Part shown: piece after piece, positions 46,711-56,170 of the stretch
Layout of the letters: every line of letters begins with the position of its first letter
Position numbering within the stretch: position 1 is the stretch's first letter
Program-made: the position numbers and the translations under genes
Origin: Hyphomicrobiales bacterium
Lineage (GTDB): Bacteria > Pseudomonadota > Alphaproteobacteria > Rhizobiales > Rhizobiaceae
Direction of reading: 5' to 3'
NCBI GenBank assembly: GCA_900469445.1
Contig: UBXM01000004.1
Coordinates: 124,001 to 188,000 of the forward strand
DNA: 64,000 nt
The notes under the pieces: generated by a model
The model's input: the letters and a program-made list of their open reading frames with translations, nothing else
What the model was told of the DNA's origin: nothing
The model's database searches: none

Positions 46711-48530
46711 GTTGCAGCCTCCTGAGCGGCGGCCTGCTCGGCTGCGCGCTGTTCTCTTTCCCGCGCGGTTCTGGCGGCGATCACGTCGGCCGGGCGAGCA
46801 TTGCCCTTGATCAGCGAGCGACCGGCATAGATGCCGCCGATCTGTTCGAGCGCAAAACGTTCGCGGTCGGTTTCACGGAATTCCTCGACGATCTGCGCGG
46901 CCAGTTCCTGCTCCTCTCCGAGCACGGTCAGGACCTCCCCACCGAAATTCAGGGCAGATTCGTAGGTCTCGCGGATCTGGTAATCGACACCGGCTTTCAA
47001 GAGGTCGATCGCATGGCCGCGATCATAGGCGCGGGCAAGCAGCGGCACCATCGGGTATTCTTCCTTGACGATCTCGGCGATCTTGATAGCGGATTCCTTG
47101 TCGTCAATGCAGATGAGGATGGCTTTGGCGGTCGCCGCACCCGCCGCATGCAGGATCTCGGGTCGCGATCCGTCACCATAAAAGACCTTGAAGCCAAAAT
47201 CGCCGATGCCCCGAATGAACTCGGCATCCTTGTCGATGATCGACAGGGTGTAGCCGCGCGCCAGAACCGGCTGGCTGACGATCTGGCCGAAACGGCCGAA
47301 ACCGATCATCAGCACCGTGCCTGCAATATCCTCCGGCGCATCGAGCCCGCTTGTATCGACCTGCGGTTTCGGTGCGATCCGAACATAGACGGCCACCACG
47401 AGCGGCGTGACCACCATCGACAACACGATCGTCGCCGTCAGGACGGCGTTGGTTTCGGCATCGAAAATCCCAGCGGTGGTCGCCGCGGCATAAAGCACGA
47501 AGGCAAACTCGCCGCCCTGCGCCATCAGGATCGCCCGGCCGACGCCTTCGGGATGCGGCGCGCCGAGAAGCCGTGCGACGCCGTAGATCACAAGTGCCTT
47601 GACGATCATGTAGGCGATGACCGCGAGGATGACATGCTGCCAGTTGGCCGCGATCACCGCGAGATCGACCGCCATGCCGACACCGAGGAAAAACAGGCCG
47701 AGCAGGATGCCGCGAAAGGGTTCGATATCGGCTTCCAGCTGATGCCGGAAAGAGGATTCAGACAGAAGCACACCGGCGAGAAAGGCGCCCATGGCCATCG
47801 AAAGTCCGGCGAAATCCATCAGCAGGGCCGAACCGAGCACGACCAGCAATGCCGCCGCCGTCATCACCTCGCGGGCGCCTGAATTGGCGAGCAGGCGGAA
47901 AAACGGATTGAGCAGATAACGTCCCGCAACGACCAGAGCGACCAGAGCCGCAAAACCGATGCCAACGGATTGCAGGCGCTCCGTCAGAGACACGGCCTCG
48001 CCATGCGATGCCAGAAGCGCGACGATCGCCAGAAGAGGCACGATCGCGAGGTCTTCGAAGAGCAGGATCGAGACGATATGCTGGCCCTTCGGCGTATGCA
48101 GATGATTACGCTCCTGCAGCATCTGCATGACGATCGCGGTCGAGGTCAGCACGAAACCGGTTCCGGCAACGAAAGCCACGGGAGCCGATTGGCCGAACCC
48201 CATGCCGATCGCCATCAGGGCCACGATACAGGCGCAGACCTGCAAGGCACCGAGGCCGAAAATGTCCTGGCGCATATTCCACAGGCGCGACGGCTGCATT
48301 TCAAGCCCGATGATGAAGAGGAACATCACCACGCCCAACTCGGCGATGTGGAGGATCGCCTGCGGGTCGGAAACCAGTTTCAATCCGAAGGGACCAACCA
48401 CAAGACCGGCCGCCAGATACCCCAGAACGGAGCCCAGCCCTATCCGCTTGAACAGCGGAGCGGCGATGACGCCGGCCCCGAGAAGCGCCACGACCTGGAC
48501 CAGTTCACCCGCATTCGATTCTGCCGCCAC
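46707..48530 (-). CDS. CPA2 monovalent cation:proton antiporter with RCK domain (KefB/KefC-like)
   Basis: 607 residues. About 12-13 membrane segments (1-385) carry the CPA2 motifs LGYLAAGLVVGPFG, SSTAIVMQML and AQGGEFAFVLYA. A TrkA-N (RCK) nucleotide-binding domain (about 405-525) with IGFGRFGQIVSQ and IIDKDAEFIRGIGDFGFKVFYGDGSRPEIL follows, then a helical, Ala/Glu/Arg-rich tail (550-607). KefB/KefC exchange K+ for H+ and are gated by glutathione adducts; that this one binds glutathione is inference, though gor is also in the window. GTG start at 48530 after GGGGAC. Followed by the PPOX gene. Confidence 0.88.
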   Translation of the reverse strand: MAAESNAGELVQVVALLGAGVIAAPLFKRIGLGSVLGYLAAGLVVGPFGLKLVSDPQAILHIAELGVVMFLFIIGLEMQPSRLWNMRQDIFGLGALQVCACIVALMAIGMGFGQSAPVAFVAGTGFVLTSTAIVMQMLQERNHLHTPKGQHIVSILLFEDLAIVPLLAIVALLASHGEAVSLTERLQSVGIGFAALVALVVAGRYLLNPFFRLLANSGAREVMTAAALLVVLGSALLMDFAGLSMAMGAFLAGVLLSESSFRHQLEADIEPFRGILLGLFFLGVGMAVDLAVIAANWQHVILAVIAYMIVKALVIYGVARLLGAPHPEGVGRAILMAQGGEFAFVLYAAATTAGIFDAETNAVLTATIVLSMVVTPLVVAVYVRIAPKPQVDTSGLDAPEDIAGTVLMIGFGRFGQIVSQPVLARGYTLSIIDKDAEFIRGIGDFGFKVFYGDGSRPEILHAAGAATAKAILICIDDKESAIKIAEIVKEEYPMVPLLARAYDRGHAIDLLKAGVDYQIRETYESALNFGGEVLTVLGEEQELAAQIVEEFRETDRERFALEQIGGIYAGRSLIKGNARPADVIAARTAREREQRAAEQAAAQEAAT

Positions 48531-48554
48531 CCGCTTGTCCCCTTCTTGTTTCCG

Positions 48555-48941
48555 TTAGTGCGCTCGCGAGACACCGTCTCGGCTTAGGCCCTTAGCAGCC
48601 AGTTCCTCTTCGTATTGTCGAAAAAGACTGTCGCCGTCGGTCCCCAGTTCCCTCAGATAACGCCAGGTGAAGATCCCGCTGTCGTGACCGTCGTCGAAAG
48701 CGATGCGCACGGCATAATTTCCGGCGGCAACCACGTTGCGGATCGCCACCATGCGTTTGCCCGGCACAGTTACCTTCTGGCCCGGGCCATGTCCCTGAAC
48801 CTCCGCTGAAGGTGACAGGACGCGCAATCGCTCGGCGGGCAGCGCAAAATGCGCGCCGTCGTCGAATGTCACCGTCAGCGTCCGCTTGTCTTCGGCCACA
48901 CGCAGTTCGGTCGGCCAGCTGTCTTTCAAAACCTCGGTCAT
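48555..48941 (-). CDS. DUF971 domain protein
   Basis: 128 residues. The DUF971 (GBBH-like N-terminal) core is visible: WPTELRVAEDKRTLTVTFDDG, FALPAERLRVLSPSAEVQGHG, and the histidine-rich end FDDGHDSGIFTWRYLREL. DUF971 occurs as a domain of gamma-butyrobetaine hydroxylase and as small stand-alone proteins linked to iron-sulfur cluster or molybdoprotein loci. It is upstream of the antiporter on the same strand (24 bp) and divergent from moaA. Confidence 0.82.
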   Translation of the reverse strand: MTEVLKDSWPTELRVAEDKRTLTVTFDDGAHFALPAERLRVLSPSAEVQGHGPGQKVTVPGKRMVAIRNVVAAGNYAVRIAFDDGHDSGIFTWRYLRELGTDGDSLFRQYEEELAAKGLSRDGVSRAH

Positions 48942-49105
48942 ATCCGCTCTTTCAATTTCACCCGCTCAGGATTATGGATTTCATCAATTCGCTGCAACCC
49001 TGTCCGTCGCGTCGATTTGATCAAAGCGCCGCCCGCTTTGCAGGTCTAAAGCTTGACGCCGTCCGCGATGAACACCAGATTCCGGCGGATCAGGAGTAAG
49101 ATGAT

Positions 49106-50152
49106 TTGAATTCTTTCGTTACAACGCCCTTGATCGGCGATCCAGCATCGACCCAGGCACCGATGATCGACCCGTTCGGCCGCGCGGTGACCTATCTGCG
49201 TGTGTCGGTAACGGACCGCTGCGATTTCCGCTGCACCTATTGCATGGCGGAAAACATGACCTTTCTGCCGAAGAAGGACCTCCTGACGCTCGAGGAACTG
49301 GAACGGCTCTGTTCCACCTTCATCGCCAAGGGGGTGCGCAAGCTCAGGCTTACCGGCGGCGAACCGCTGGTGCGCAAGAATATCATGTTCCTGGTCGAGG
49401 CGCTCGGAAAGCATATAGAGGCCGGCCGGCTGGACGAACTGACGCTGACGACCAACGGCTCGCAGCTTACCCGTTACGCGCAGGCGCTTTTCGATAACGG
49501 CGTTCGCCGCATCAACGTCTCGCTCGACACGCTGGACGAGGCAAAGTTCAAGTCGATCACCCGCTGGGGCAATTTCCGCCAGGTCATGGATGGTATCGAT
49601 GCCGCACAGAAGGCAGGTATCAAGATCAAGCTGAACGCGGTGGCGCTGAAGGATTTCAACGATCTGGAAATCCCCGACATGATCCGCTTCGCGCATGGCC
49701 GCGGCATGGACCTGACGCTGATCGAAACCATGCCGATGGGCGAGATCGACGAAGACCGCACCCACCAGTATCTGCCCCTGTCGCAGGTGCGTGCAGATCT
49801 CGAAGAACGGTTCGCGCTTGCCGATATTCCCTACAAGACCGGCGGTCCGGCCCGTTATGTCGAAGTGACGGAAACCGGCGGTCGGCTCGGCTTCATCACG
49901 CCGATGACGCATAATTTCTGCGAAAGCTGCAATCGCGTGCGCCTCACCTGCACCGGCACGCTCTACATGTGCCTCGGCCAGAACGATGCGGCGGACCTGC
50001 GTTCCGCATTGCGCGCCTCCGATGACAACGAATTGTTGGCGACCGCCATCGACGAGGCGATCACCCGCAAGCCGAAGGGGCATGACTTCATCATCGACCG
50101 GACGCACAAGCGGCCCGCCGTCGCCCGGCACATGAGCGTCACCGGCGGGTGA
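49106..50152 (+). CDS. moaA: GTP 3',8-cyclase (molybdenum cofactor biosynthesis protein A)
   Basis: 348-residue radical SAM enzyme for the first step of molybdenum cofactor synthesis. The N-terminal cluster C39-x3-C43-x2-C46 (CDFRCTYC) and the C-terminal cluster [18 protein letters not shown] (C-x2-C-x13-C) are intact, as is the C-terminal GG pair (VTGG) needed for activity. Start is TTG at 49106 with GGAG nine bases upstream. Its 3' end overlaps thiD by 14 bp, convergently. Molybdenum cofactor genes mobA and mobB lie 5 kb downstream. Confidence 0.95.
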   Translation: MNSFVTTPLIGDPASTQAPMIDPFGRAVTYLRVSVTDRCDFRCTYCMAENMTFLPKKDLLTLEELERLCSTFIAKGVRKLRLTGGEPLVRKNIMFLVEALGKHIEAGRLDELTLTTNGSQLTRYAQALFDNGVRRINVSLDTLDEAKFKSITRWGNFRQVMDGIDAAQKAGIKIKLNAVALKDFNDLEIPDMIRFAHGRGMDLTLIETMPMGEIDEDRTHQYLPLSQVRADLEERFALADIPYKTGGPARYVEVTETGGRLGFITPMTHNFCESCNRVRLTCTGTLYMCLGQNDAADLRSALRASDDNELLATAIDEAITRKPKGHDFIIDRTHKRPAVARHMSVTGG

Positions 50153-50963
50153 CGCCCTCCTCCCACAGACCGACGAAATGATGCACCGGCCCATGGCCGC
50201 TGCCGACGGAAAGCCTGCCGGCGGCAGAGATGGCCTTGGCGAGATAGGCCTTGGCCACGCCCACAGCCTGCGCCATTGGATGTCCCTTGGCGAGTTCGGC
50301 AGCGATGGCGCTTGAAAGCGTGCAACCGGTGCCATGGGTATTCTTCGTCTTCATGCGCGGCCCCTCGAACCAGGTCACTCCGCCACCTTCGGCCAGCACA
50401 TCCGGACTGTCATCGCTCTCCAGATGCCCGCCCTTGATCAGCACGGCAGACGGTCCGCGCAGCAATAACCGCCTCGCCTGCCCGGCCATCTCCTCCCGCG
50501 TCCTCGCCTCCGGCTCTCCAAGCAGGGCCGCCGCTTCCGGCAGGTTCGGCGTGATGACCGCTGCAAGCGGCACGAGGAGGTTGATGATCGCCTGATTGGC
50601 ATCCTGCGCAAGAAGCGGCGCCCCGCCCTTGGCGACCATGACGGGGTCGAGCACGATCGGTATGCCCGTCGCATGGCCCTGCAGCATCGCGGCCACGGCG
50701 TCAGCGATCTCCGCATTGGCGATCATGCCAATCTTTATCGCATCGACCCTGATATCCGAGAAAATCGCTTCGATCTGGGCACGGACGAAGTCCGGCGGCA
50801 GCGCATGGATGGCCGTCACGCCTTGAGTATTCTGCGCCGTCAATGCAGTCAGCACCGCCATGCCATAGGTGCCGCGGGCGGAAAACGCCTTGAGGTCCGC
50901 CTGTATGCCGGCGCCACCGGAAGGATCGGAGCCCGCGATAGATAGAGTGTTGCCGATCGTCAT
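50139..50963 (-). CDS. thiD: hydroxymethylpyrimidine/phosphomethylpyrimidine kinase
   Basis: 274 residues of the ribokinase-like HMP(P) kinase family: [20 protein letters not shown] (substrate loop), [18 protein letters not shown], and the anion-hole/catalytic [19 protein letters not shown]. It phosphorylates HMP to HMP-PP for thiamine synthesis. The ATG at 50963 follows GGAGGGG and overlaps the stop of a 24-codon upstream ORF (ATGA). A TPP riboswitch is 136 bases upstream. No other thi gene is adjacent. Confidence 0.95.
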   Translation of the reverse strand: MTIGNTLSIAGSDPSGGAGIQADLKAFSARGTYGMAVLTALTAQNTQGVTAIHALPPDFVRAQIEAIFSDIRVDAIKIGMIANAEIADAVAAMLQGHATGIPIVLDPVMVAKGGAPLLAQDANQAIINLLVPLAAVITPNLPEAAALLGEPEARTREEMAGQARRLLLRGPSAVLIKGGHLESDDSPDVLAEGGGVTWFEGPRMKTKNTHGTGCTLSSAIAAELAKGHPMAQAVGVAKAYLAKAISAAGRLSVGSGHGPVHHFVGLWEEGVTRR

Positions 50964-51034
50964 GCCACTACCCCTCCGATTTCGCCGGAAATGCACCGGG
51001 GTCGGTTCAGGGATTGAATGGGATCGTCTGCCAT
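50960..51034 (-). CDS. 24-codon upstream ORF coupled to thiD
   Basis: Reads MADDPIQSLNRPRCISGEIG then GVVA and a TGA stop. The start ATG (51034) has a near-consensus AAGGAGG six bases upstream, much better than most genes here. Its TGA stop overlaps the thiD ATG in an ATGA, the standard arrangement for translational coupling. The Shine-Dalgarno is inside a hairpin (51038-51061) downstream of the TPP aptamer. The peptide has no recognisable domain and may matter only as a coupling device. The evidence is entirely positional; conservation is untested. Confidence 0.6.
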   Translation of the reverse strand: MADDPIQSLNRPRCISGEIGGVVA

Positions 51035-51037
51035 CTA

Positions 51038-51061
51038 CGCCTCCTTTTTAAACGGAGGCGG
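51038..51061 (-). promoter_or_regulatory. Shine-Dalgarno-sequestering hairpin below the TPP riboswitch
   Basis: Minus strand CGCCTCC (51060-51054), loop of 9 (GTTTAAAAA), GGAGGCG (51044-51038). The right arm is the ribosome site of the 24-codon ORF. There is no U-run, so this is not a terminator; it is the likely expression platform, masking translation initiation. Confidence 0.75.
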
Positions 51062-51098
51062 ACGTGGGGGTGCGACGTGAAAGAACGAAGACCCGAAC

Positions 51099-51174
51099 GA
51101 CTCCCTCCGCCAGCATGACCTGGTTCAGGTTCAAAGGGTACTTCTCAGCCCGGCTTTCGCCGGACGCCCCTGTC
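51099..51174 (-). promoter_or_regulatory. TPP (THI-box) riboswitch
   Basis: Minus strand: closing GAC/GTC, AGGGGCGTCCGGCGAAAGCC, then the diagnostic GGCTGAGA and ACCCTTTGAACCTGA, and CAGGTCATGCTGGCGGAGGGA. All THI-box conserved blocks are present in order. It senses thiamine pyrophosphate and lies upstream of the 24-codon ORF and thiD. Confidence 0.95.
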
Positions 51175-51256
51175 ACAGCCAACAACTAGCGGATGATGTA
51201 CCGCCGTTCCAGCACTTTCGGAACAACCCGGACAATGGCCGTGGCGGCGGCAACAA

Positions 51257-51285
51257 AAAGCCGCCATCGTTTCCGAGGCGGCTTT
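51257..51285 (-). terminator. terminator of the chemotaxis receptor gene
   Basis: 9-bp stem AAAGCCGCC / GGCGGCTTT with an 11-base loop; the minus strand continues TTTTTG. It separates the receptor gene from the thiD leader. Confidence 0.85.
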
Positions 51286-51310
51286 GCGAGATTATGGGCT
51301 TGTCGGCCTG

Positions 51311-53857
51311 TCAGGCAGCGTTGCTGCGATAGCCGGGCTGCTGCGGCTCGGAATACCGCTCGCTTTCGCCGGTTCTGAAGCGGCCGATCTTCCGGGTCAG
51401 ATCCTCCACCCGATGGCGCAGGCCGCGGATTTCGGCGTTGTTTTCCTCGACCATCGCGGCATTCTGCTGGGTGATCAGTTCCACGTCGTTGACCGCCTGG
51501 GTGACCTGCGTGATGCCGGTCGACTGCTCTGCCGCAGCGGAGGAAATCTGCGCCACCAGTTTGCGGACATCGGTCACATGCTCGATGATTTTTGAGAGAG
51601 CCTCGCCGGTTTCCTCGACCAGCTGTACACCGCTTTCGACCTGTATCGCGCTGGCCGAAATAAGCTGCTTGATCTCGCGAGCCGCACCGGCGCAACGCTG
51701 GGCCAGCTCGCGCACTTCCTGGGCGACGACGGCAAAACCACGGCCCGCCTCGCCGGCACGCGCCGCCTCGACACCGGCGTTGAGCGCCAGAAGGTTGGTC
51801 TGGAAAGCGATTTCGTCGATCACCCCGATGATCTGGCTGATCTTGTCCGAAGAACGGCTGATCTCGCCCATCGCGTTGACGGCACGCGACACGACTTGGC
51901 CGGAGCGTACCGCAAACTCCTCCGTCTCGTTGACCGATTGCGACGTCTGCCGGGCATTCGCCGCGGTGCCGCGCACGACATCGCTCAGGTGACGCAGAGC
52001 CCTGGAGCTTTCCTCGAGCGCTGCCGCCTGCTGTTCCGTGCGCCGCGCCAGATCGTCGGCGGAGGCAGAGAGATTGGCGGTGCCGCCGTTGATTTCCTGA
52101 GCCGCAAGCCCGACCTCCGACAAGGTCGCACGAAGCGCATCGACGGCCTGATTGTATGTTCTGGCCATCATGACGAAGTCAGCCGGCAGGTTTTCGTCCA
52201 TGCCGGTGGCCAGATCGCCCTCCGCCAGATTGCCGAGCACGCCTGAGAGCGCGGTCAGCGCATGCTGCTGTTCGGCGGCAATACGGGCGCGTTCGCTGGC
52301 CCGTTGTTCGGCTTCTGCCGAAGAGAGTTCGCGGGCGACGGCGGCTTCCTGCTCCAGACGGACATTTTCCCGCGCCGCATCGCGGAACACCGTGACGGAG
52401 CGCACCATGTCGCCGATCTCGTCGCCACGCTCGCGGCCTTCGATCGAAACCTCCAGATCACCGTCGGCAAGACGTTTCATCACTTCGGTCACCTTGCGCA
52501 ACGGACCACGCAAGGTCTCGACCAGCATCAGCCCGCCTGCGATCGCCAATATCGTGCCGACGACCATGGCGACGACAGAAAGATTTGCCGACCGCTCGCT
52601 ATCCTCCTTGCCGACTTCCTGCGCCTGCGCGATGAAGTTCTTCAACCCTGCCATGGCGTCGGTCAATGTGGCGGAGGCTGCGGTTCTCTTCTGCTGCCAG
52701 TCCGCCGCGATCTTCAGCAGGTTGGCAGAGCCGGCTTCGATCGCATCCAGATGCGTTGCAGCCCTCACGCCGAAACCAGCCATGGTGAAATTGGTCGCCG
52801 CCAGTTCCGATACCCGCGAAGATACGGTCCGCAGGCCGGCGGCACCCTCGAGAAGCGCGTTACGGGCATCCTCGGTTATCGTGCCGCGCATGCGTTCGAC
52901 AAGAAGCTGCAGTTCACCGATCCGGCGGATGGAATCCTCGGTTTGCGCCAGGAGTTCACGTTGCGTTGCCACGTCTGCGTCGAGACCGACAAATCTTTCC
53001 GCCGCGGTCACCGCCTTTTTGTTGGAAAGAGCATCGAGCTGTGTCTGGATCCGCATCAGCACACCGGTTCCGATACGTACGGTAAATGCTTTTTCCTTAA
53101 GCGGCACATCACTGGCAAGCGTCGCAGCAAGGTCGGCGGCAGACTTGCGTGCCGGATCGAAGGCCTTGAAAACCTTCTCGGACACCATTGCCTTAACCTT
53201 GGTGAACTCCTCCTCCAGAGGGCCGAGATAGAGCTTGGCCGTGTTGATGGCGGCATCGTCGCCCTCAGCCCGTTGCATGGCGTCCCGCAGATCTGCAATG
53301 CGCTCGGCAATGGCGTTGTAAGCGAAGGCCTCGATCAGCATTCCCTTGGCAAACCTCTCCTTGCCTTCGGCCTGCTTGCGCAACGCGCCAACCTGATCTT
53401 CGACCTCGCTGCCCAGGGCGCGAAGCTCGGTCATGGCAACGTCCATCGTGCGGTCCGTCTCGTCACGCATCGTCTTGACCGCCCACAGAGCGTCGGCATG
53501 TATGCGCATCGCCGGGGCGAGACCGACGACGGGTGCTACGCGCTCCCGGTCGCCATCGTTTGCAAGAAGCCCTTCCAGCACGCCAACGCCTTTTTCCTGG
53601 GCGTCGATATCGCTCTTCAATGCCGACAACGTATTGTCGGCCGGCGTCGTGGAAAACTCCTGCAGGCTTGCCTGAAGCCGCTCGAAATCGCCGATATTCT
53701 CGATCGTCGCGCGGGTGACGGTCATGTGGCCGTTCAGCGTGTTGGCGGTGTAGTAACCGGCAAGCCCCACGCCCGCGATCAGCAGAACCAGCGGCACAAC
53801 GAACAACAGAACCTTGGTTACAATTTTCCGGCGCTGCAAAAGTCGATCGATAAACAC
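51311..53857 (-). CDS. methyl-accepting chemotaxis protein
   Basis: 848 residues: a membrane helix (about 14-36), a long helical periplasmic sensor region (about 40-395), a second membrane helix (about 400-423) and a HAMP domain (RGPLRKVTEVMKRLADGDLEVSIEGRERGDEIGDMV). Then comes the receptor signalling domain with the conserved hairpin tip KISQIIGVIDEIAFQTNLLALNAGVEAARAGEAGRGFAVVAQEVRELAQR. The sensor type is not one I recognise. I chose GTG 53857 (GGGGGAG just upstream); the ATG at 53872 is possible. The open frame continues to 54499 but that part crosses the divergent transporter gene. The tip binds CheA/CheW. Confidence 0.92.
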   Translation of the reverse strand: MFIDRLLQRRKIVTKVLLFVVPLVLLIAGVGLAGYYTANTLNGHMTVTRATIENIGDFERLQASLQEFSTTPADNTLSALKSDIDAQEKGVGVLEGLLANDGDRERVAPVVGLAPAMRIHADALWAVKTMRDETDRTMDVAMTELRALGSEVEDQVGALRKQAEGKERFAKGMLIEAFAYNAIAERIADLRDAMQRAEGDDAAINTAKLYLGPLEEEFTKVKAMVSEKVFKAFDPARKSAADLAATLASDVPLKEKAFTVRIGTGVLMRIQTQLDALSNKKAVTAAERFVGLDADVATQRELLAQTEDSIRRIGELQLLVERMRGTITEDARNALLEGAAGLRTVSSRVSELAATNFTMAGFGVRAATHLDAIEAGSANLLKIAADWQQKRTAASATLTDAMAGLKNFIAQAQEVGKEDSERSANLSVVAMVVGTILAIAGGLMLVETLRGPLRKVTEVMKRLADGDLEVSIEGRERGDEIGDMVRSVTVFRDAARENVRLEQEAAVARELSSAEAEQRASERARIAAEQQHALTALSGVLGNLAEGDLATGMDENLPADFVMMARTYNQAVDALRATLSEVGLAAQEINGGTANLSASADDLARRTEQQAAALEESSRALRHLSDVVRGTAANARQTSQSVNETEEFAVRSGQVVSRAVNAMGEISRSSDKISQIIGVIDEIAFQTNLLALNAGVEAARAGEAGRGFAVVAQEVRELAQRCAGAAREIKQLISASAIQVESGVQLVEETGEALSKIIEHVTDVRKLVAQISSAAAEQSTGITQVTQAVNDVELITQQNAAMVEENNAEIRGLRHRVEDLTRKIGRFRTGESERYSEPQQPGYRSNAA

Positions 53858-54080
53858 ATTCTCCCCCGTCATTGGCTGCGCTGAAGGCACGACTGCATGT
53901 GTGCGCAACGGAGCGATTCCAGCCTCATGCGGGAACATTGGCACACCATGTCCACTATCGGTTGAACAACCGTTAATGGCGATTGGCGACATTTTCGCGC
54001 GGCAAAAGGGACCTGGAAAATCGCTGGCAGCCAGCTTGCCGTTCACGTAAACACGAAGTGGTGCGGGCGGAGGAATCACA

Positions 54081-54989
54081 ATGGCATTGTCGGATAACAC
54101 GCGGGGCGCGCTGCTCATGGCGACCGCGATGGCCGTGTTTTGCTGCAATGATGCAATGGTCAAGACGCTGACACAGGACCTCAGCATTCCGCAGATCATG
54201 GCGGTGCGCGGCGTGCTTACGACGGCGCTCGTGTTTGCGGTTTCGATTTTTCTCGGCGCGCGGTTGTCGCTTCGTACATTCACCCATCCGCTGGTGCTGT
54301 TGCGCACGGCTTTCGAGCTGGGAGCGACGCTGGCCTTCTTCAATGCACTGGCAAGGATCGACTTCGCCTCCGCCTCATCGATCATGCAGTCCCTGCCGCT
54401 GGCCGTGACGCTCGGCGCAGCGCTGCTGTTTCGTGAGCCGGTCGGCTGGCGGCGGTGGAGCGCCATCATCGTCGGTTTTCTCGGCGTTCTGCTGATCATT
54501 CAACCGGGACCGGAAGGGTTTTCCACCGACGCGCTTTTCCCGCTTGCAGCCGTCTTTTTCACCGCTTCCCGCGATCTGGTGACGCGTCGGATCGCAGCCG
54601 AAATTCCGACCATTCACGTGACACTGTTCACGTCCTTCATCATCATGACCGCCGGTTTTGCTCTCATCGTCCCCACGGGCGGCTGGCATCCGATTTCGGG
54701 CTCCAACTGGCTGCTTCTGGCACTGACGGCGGTTGCCGTGTTCTGCGGCTACCAGACGATCATTCTTGCCATGCGCGGAGGAGAGATCTCCTTCGTTGCG
54801 CCGTTCCGCTATACCAGCCTGATCTGGGCGCTCCTCATCGGCGTTTTCGTTTTTAGCGAACGTCCGGGAATGACCGTCATCCTCGGCGCCGCCATCGTGA
54901 TCTGCTCCGGCCTCTATACATTCTATCGCGAAAGCCGCCGCGCCATCGATACGGCGAAGACGGCTGCCGCTCCTCCGGCGAGCGGCTGA
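54081..54989 (+). CDS. EamA/DMT-family transporter
   Basis: 302 residues with ten membrane segments in two EamA repeats (about 8-140 and 150-290). The motif FASASSIMQSLPLAVTLGAALLFREPVGWRRW and, in the second half, GEISFVAPFRYTSLIWALLIGVFVFSERP match the S-adenosylmethionine/drug-metabolite exporter (RarD/YdcZ-like) group. The substrate is unknown. It starts with ATG 54081 and is followed after 2 bp by mobA, so the three genes 54081-56118 are probably one operon. Confidence 0.85.
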   Translation: MALSDNTRGALLMATAMAVFCCNDAMVKTLTQDLSIPQIMAVRGVLTTALVFAVSIFLGARLSLRTFTHPLVLLRTAFELGATLAFFNALARIDFASASSIMQSLPLAVTLGAALLFREPVGWRRWSAIIVGFLGVLLIIQPGPEGFSTDALFPLAAVFFTASRDLVTRRIAAEIPTIHVTLFTSFIIMTAGFALIVPTGGWHPISGSNWLLLALTAVAVFCGYQTIILAMRGGEISFVAPFRYTSLIWALLIGVFVFSERPGMTVILGAAIVICSGLYTFYRESRRAIDTAKTAAAPPASG

Positions 54990-54991
54990 CT

Positions 54992-55606
54992 ATGCTTTCA
55001 CCCGGTGTCATTATTGCCGGCGGCCGATCGAGCCGCATGGGTGCAAACAAGGCGCTGCTGCAGCTCGGCAATGACAGCATTCTCGAGCATGTCGTGCGCA
55101 GGGTCACGCCGCAGGTTTCGACACTGGCGATCAATGCCGCTGTGCCGTTTTCCGGTTTCGAAGCGCACCTCTATATTGAGGACATTGCCGACGGGCAGCT
55201 CGGGCCGCTTGCGGGCATTCTCACCGGAATGCGCCACTATTCGCGCCAACGGCAGGAAAGCTCCCACTTCGCCAGCTTCCCCTGCGACAGCCCTTTCCTG
55301 CCGCTCGATCTCGTCTCGCGGCTAACCGACGCCTGCTCCGGTTCCGAGACCATTGTCATCGCCAGTTCGCTGGAACGCCGTCATCCGGTCTTCGGCCTCT
55401 GGCCGGTCTCTCTCGCCGATGATCTTCAGCGCTGGCTGGTTGATGACGGCAATCGCCGCATCAACGCGTTTCTCGATCGTCACCACACGGTGACCGTCGA
55501 GTTTCCGGCAATCCAGACACGTCGCGGCGCACTCGACCCGTTCTTCAACATCAACACACGCGAAGAGCTTGCCGAAGCTGCGGCCTTCGCGGAGAGCCTT
55601 ACATGA
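54992..55606 (+). CDS. mobA: molybdenum cofactor guanylyltransferase
   Basis: 204 residues. MobA attaches GMP to Mo-molybdopterin to form the bis-MGD cofactor of DMSO reductase-family enzymes. The nucleotide-binding motif IIAGGRSSRMGANKALL is at the N-terminus, with GQLGPLAGILTGM, FPCDSPFLPLDLV and the C-terminal DPFFNINTREEL. It overlaps mobB by four bases (ATGA). Confidence 0.93.
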   Translation: MLSPGVIIAGGRSSRMGANKALLQLGNDSILEHVVRRVTPQVSTLAINAAVPFSGFEAHLYIEDIADGQLGPLAGILTGMRHYSRQRQESSHFASFPCDSPFLPLDLVSRLTDACSGSETIVIASSLERRHPVFGLWPVSLADDLQRWLVDDGNRRINAFLDRHHTVTVEFPAIQTRRGALDPFFNINTREELAEAAAFAESLT

Positions 55607-56118
55607 ACATGACCCCGGCCTTCGGCATTTCCGGATGGAAAAATTCGGGCAAGACAGGACTGACCGTTCGGCTGGTCGAGGAGCTGACGGCCCGCGGCTA
55701 CCGTATCTCCACGATCAAACATGCGCATCACGACTTCGATATCGACAGGCCCGGCGCCGATTCCTTCCGGCACCGGGAGGCAGGCGCCGGGGAAGTGGCA
55801 ATCGTCGCGGGTGCGCGCTTCGCCATCATGCATGAACTGAGAGGTGCGGCCGAGCCGACGCTTGCCGAAATCCTCGCGAGATTGGCACCCTGCGATCTCG
55901 TCCTTGTCGAGGGCTACAAGCGCGAAGCCATCCCGAAGATCGAGCTGCGCCGGCTGGAATCGAAGAACCGCGAACCTCTGGCGCCGAACGATCCGCATAT
56001 CGCCGCCATAGCTTCGGATCATCCGATCGAAGAGCAGTCCCTGCCCGTTTTCGATCTCGACGACACAGGATCGATTGCCGATTTCATCCTGCTTACCGTC
56101 GGCATTCCAAAACGCTGA
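55603..56118 (+). CDS. mobB: molybdopterin-guanine dinucleotide biosynthesis protein B
   Basis: 171 residues. MobB is a GTP-binding accessory to MobA. Walker A GWKNSGKTGLT is at residues 10-20, followed by YRISTIKHAHHDFDIDRPGADSFRHREAGA and LVEGYKREAIPKIEL, all family signatures. Translationally coupled to mobA. A terminator follows directly. Confidence 0.93.
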   Translation: MNMTPAFGISGWKNSGKTGLTVRLVEELTARGYRISTIKHAHHDFDIDRPGADSFRHREAGAGEVAIVAGARFAIMHELRGAAEPTLAEILARLAPCDLVLVEGYKREAIPKIELRRLESKNREPLAPNDPHIAAIASDHPIEEQSLPVFDLDDTGSIADFILLTVGIPKR

Positions 56119-56149
56119 AAGCCGCCGGCTGGATGGCCGACGGCTTTCA
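56116..56149. terminator. hairpin between mobB and the OmpA-like gene
   Basis: 9-bp stem TGAAAGCCG / CGGCTTTCA enclosing a second small GGC/GCC stem; the mobB stop codon lies within it. The T-runs are weak. Confidence 0.6.
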
Positions 56150-56170
56150 ATCTGCGTCCTGTCGCGACGT

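Noticed and set aside
53858..54499. N-terminal extension of the chemotaxis receptor frame
   Set aside because: Adds 213 residues without family likeness and runs antisense into the EamA transporter gene; the membrane helix expected at a receptor N-terminus comes right after 53857.
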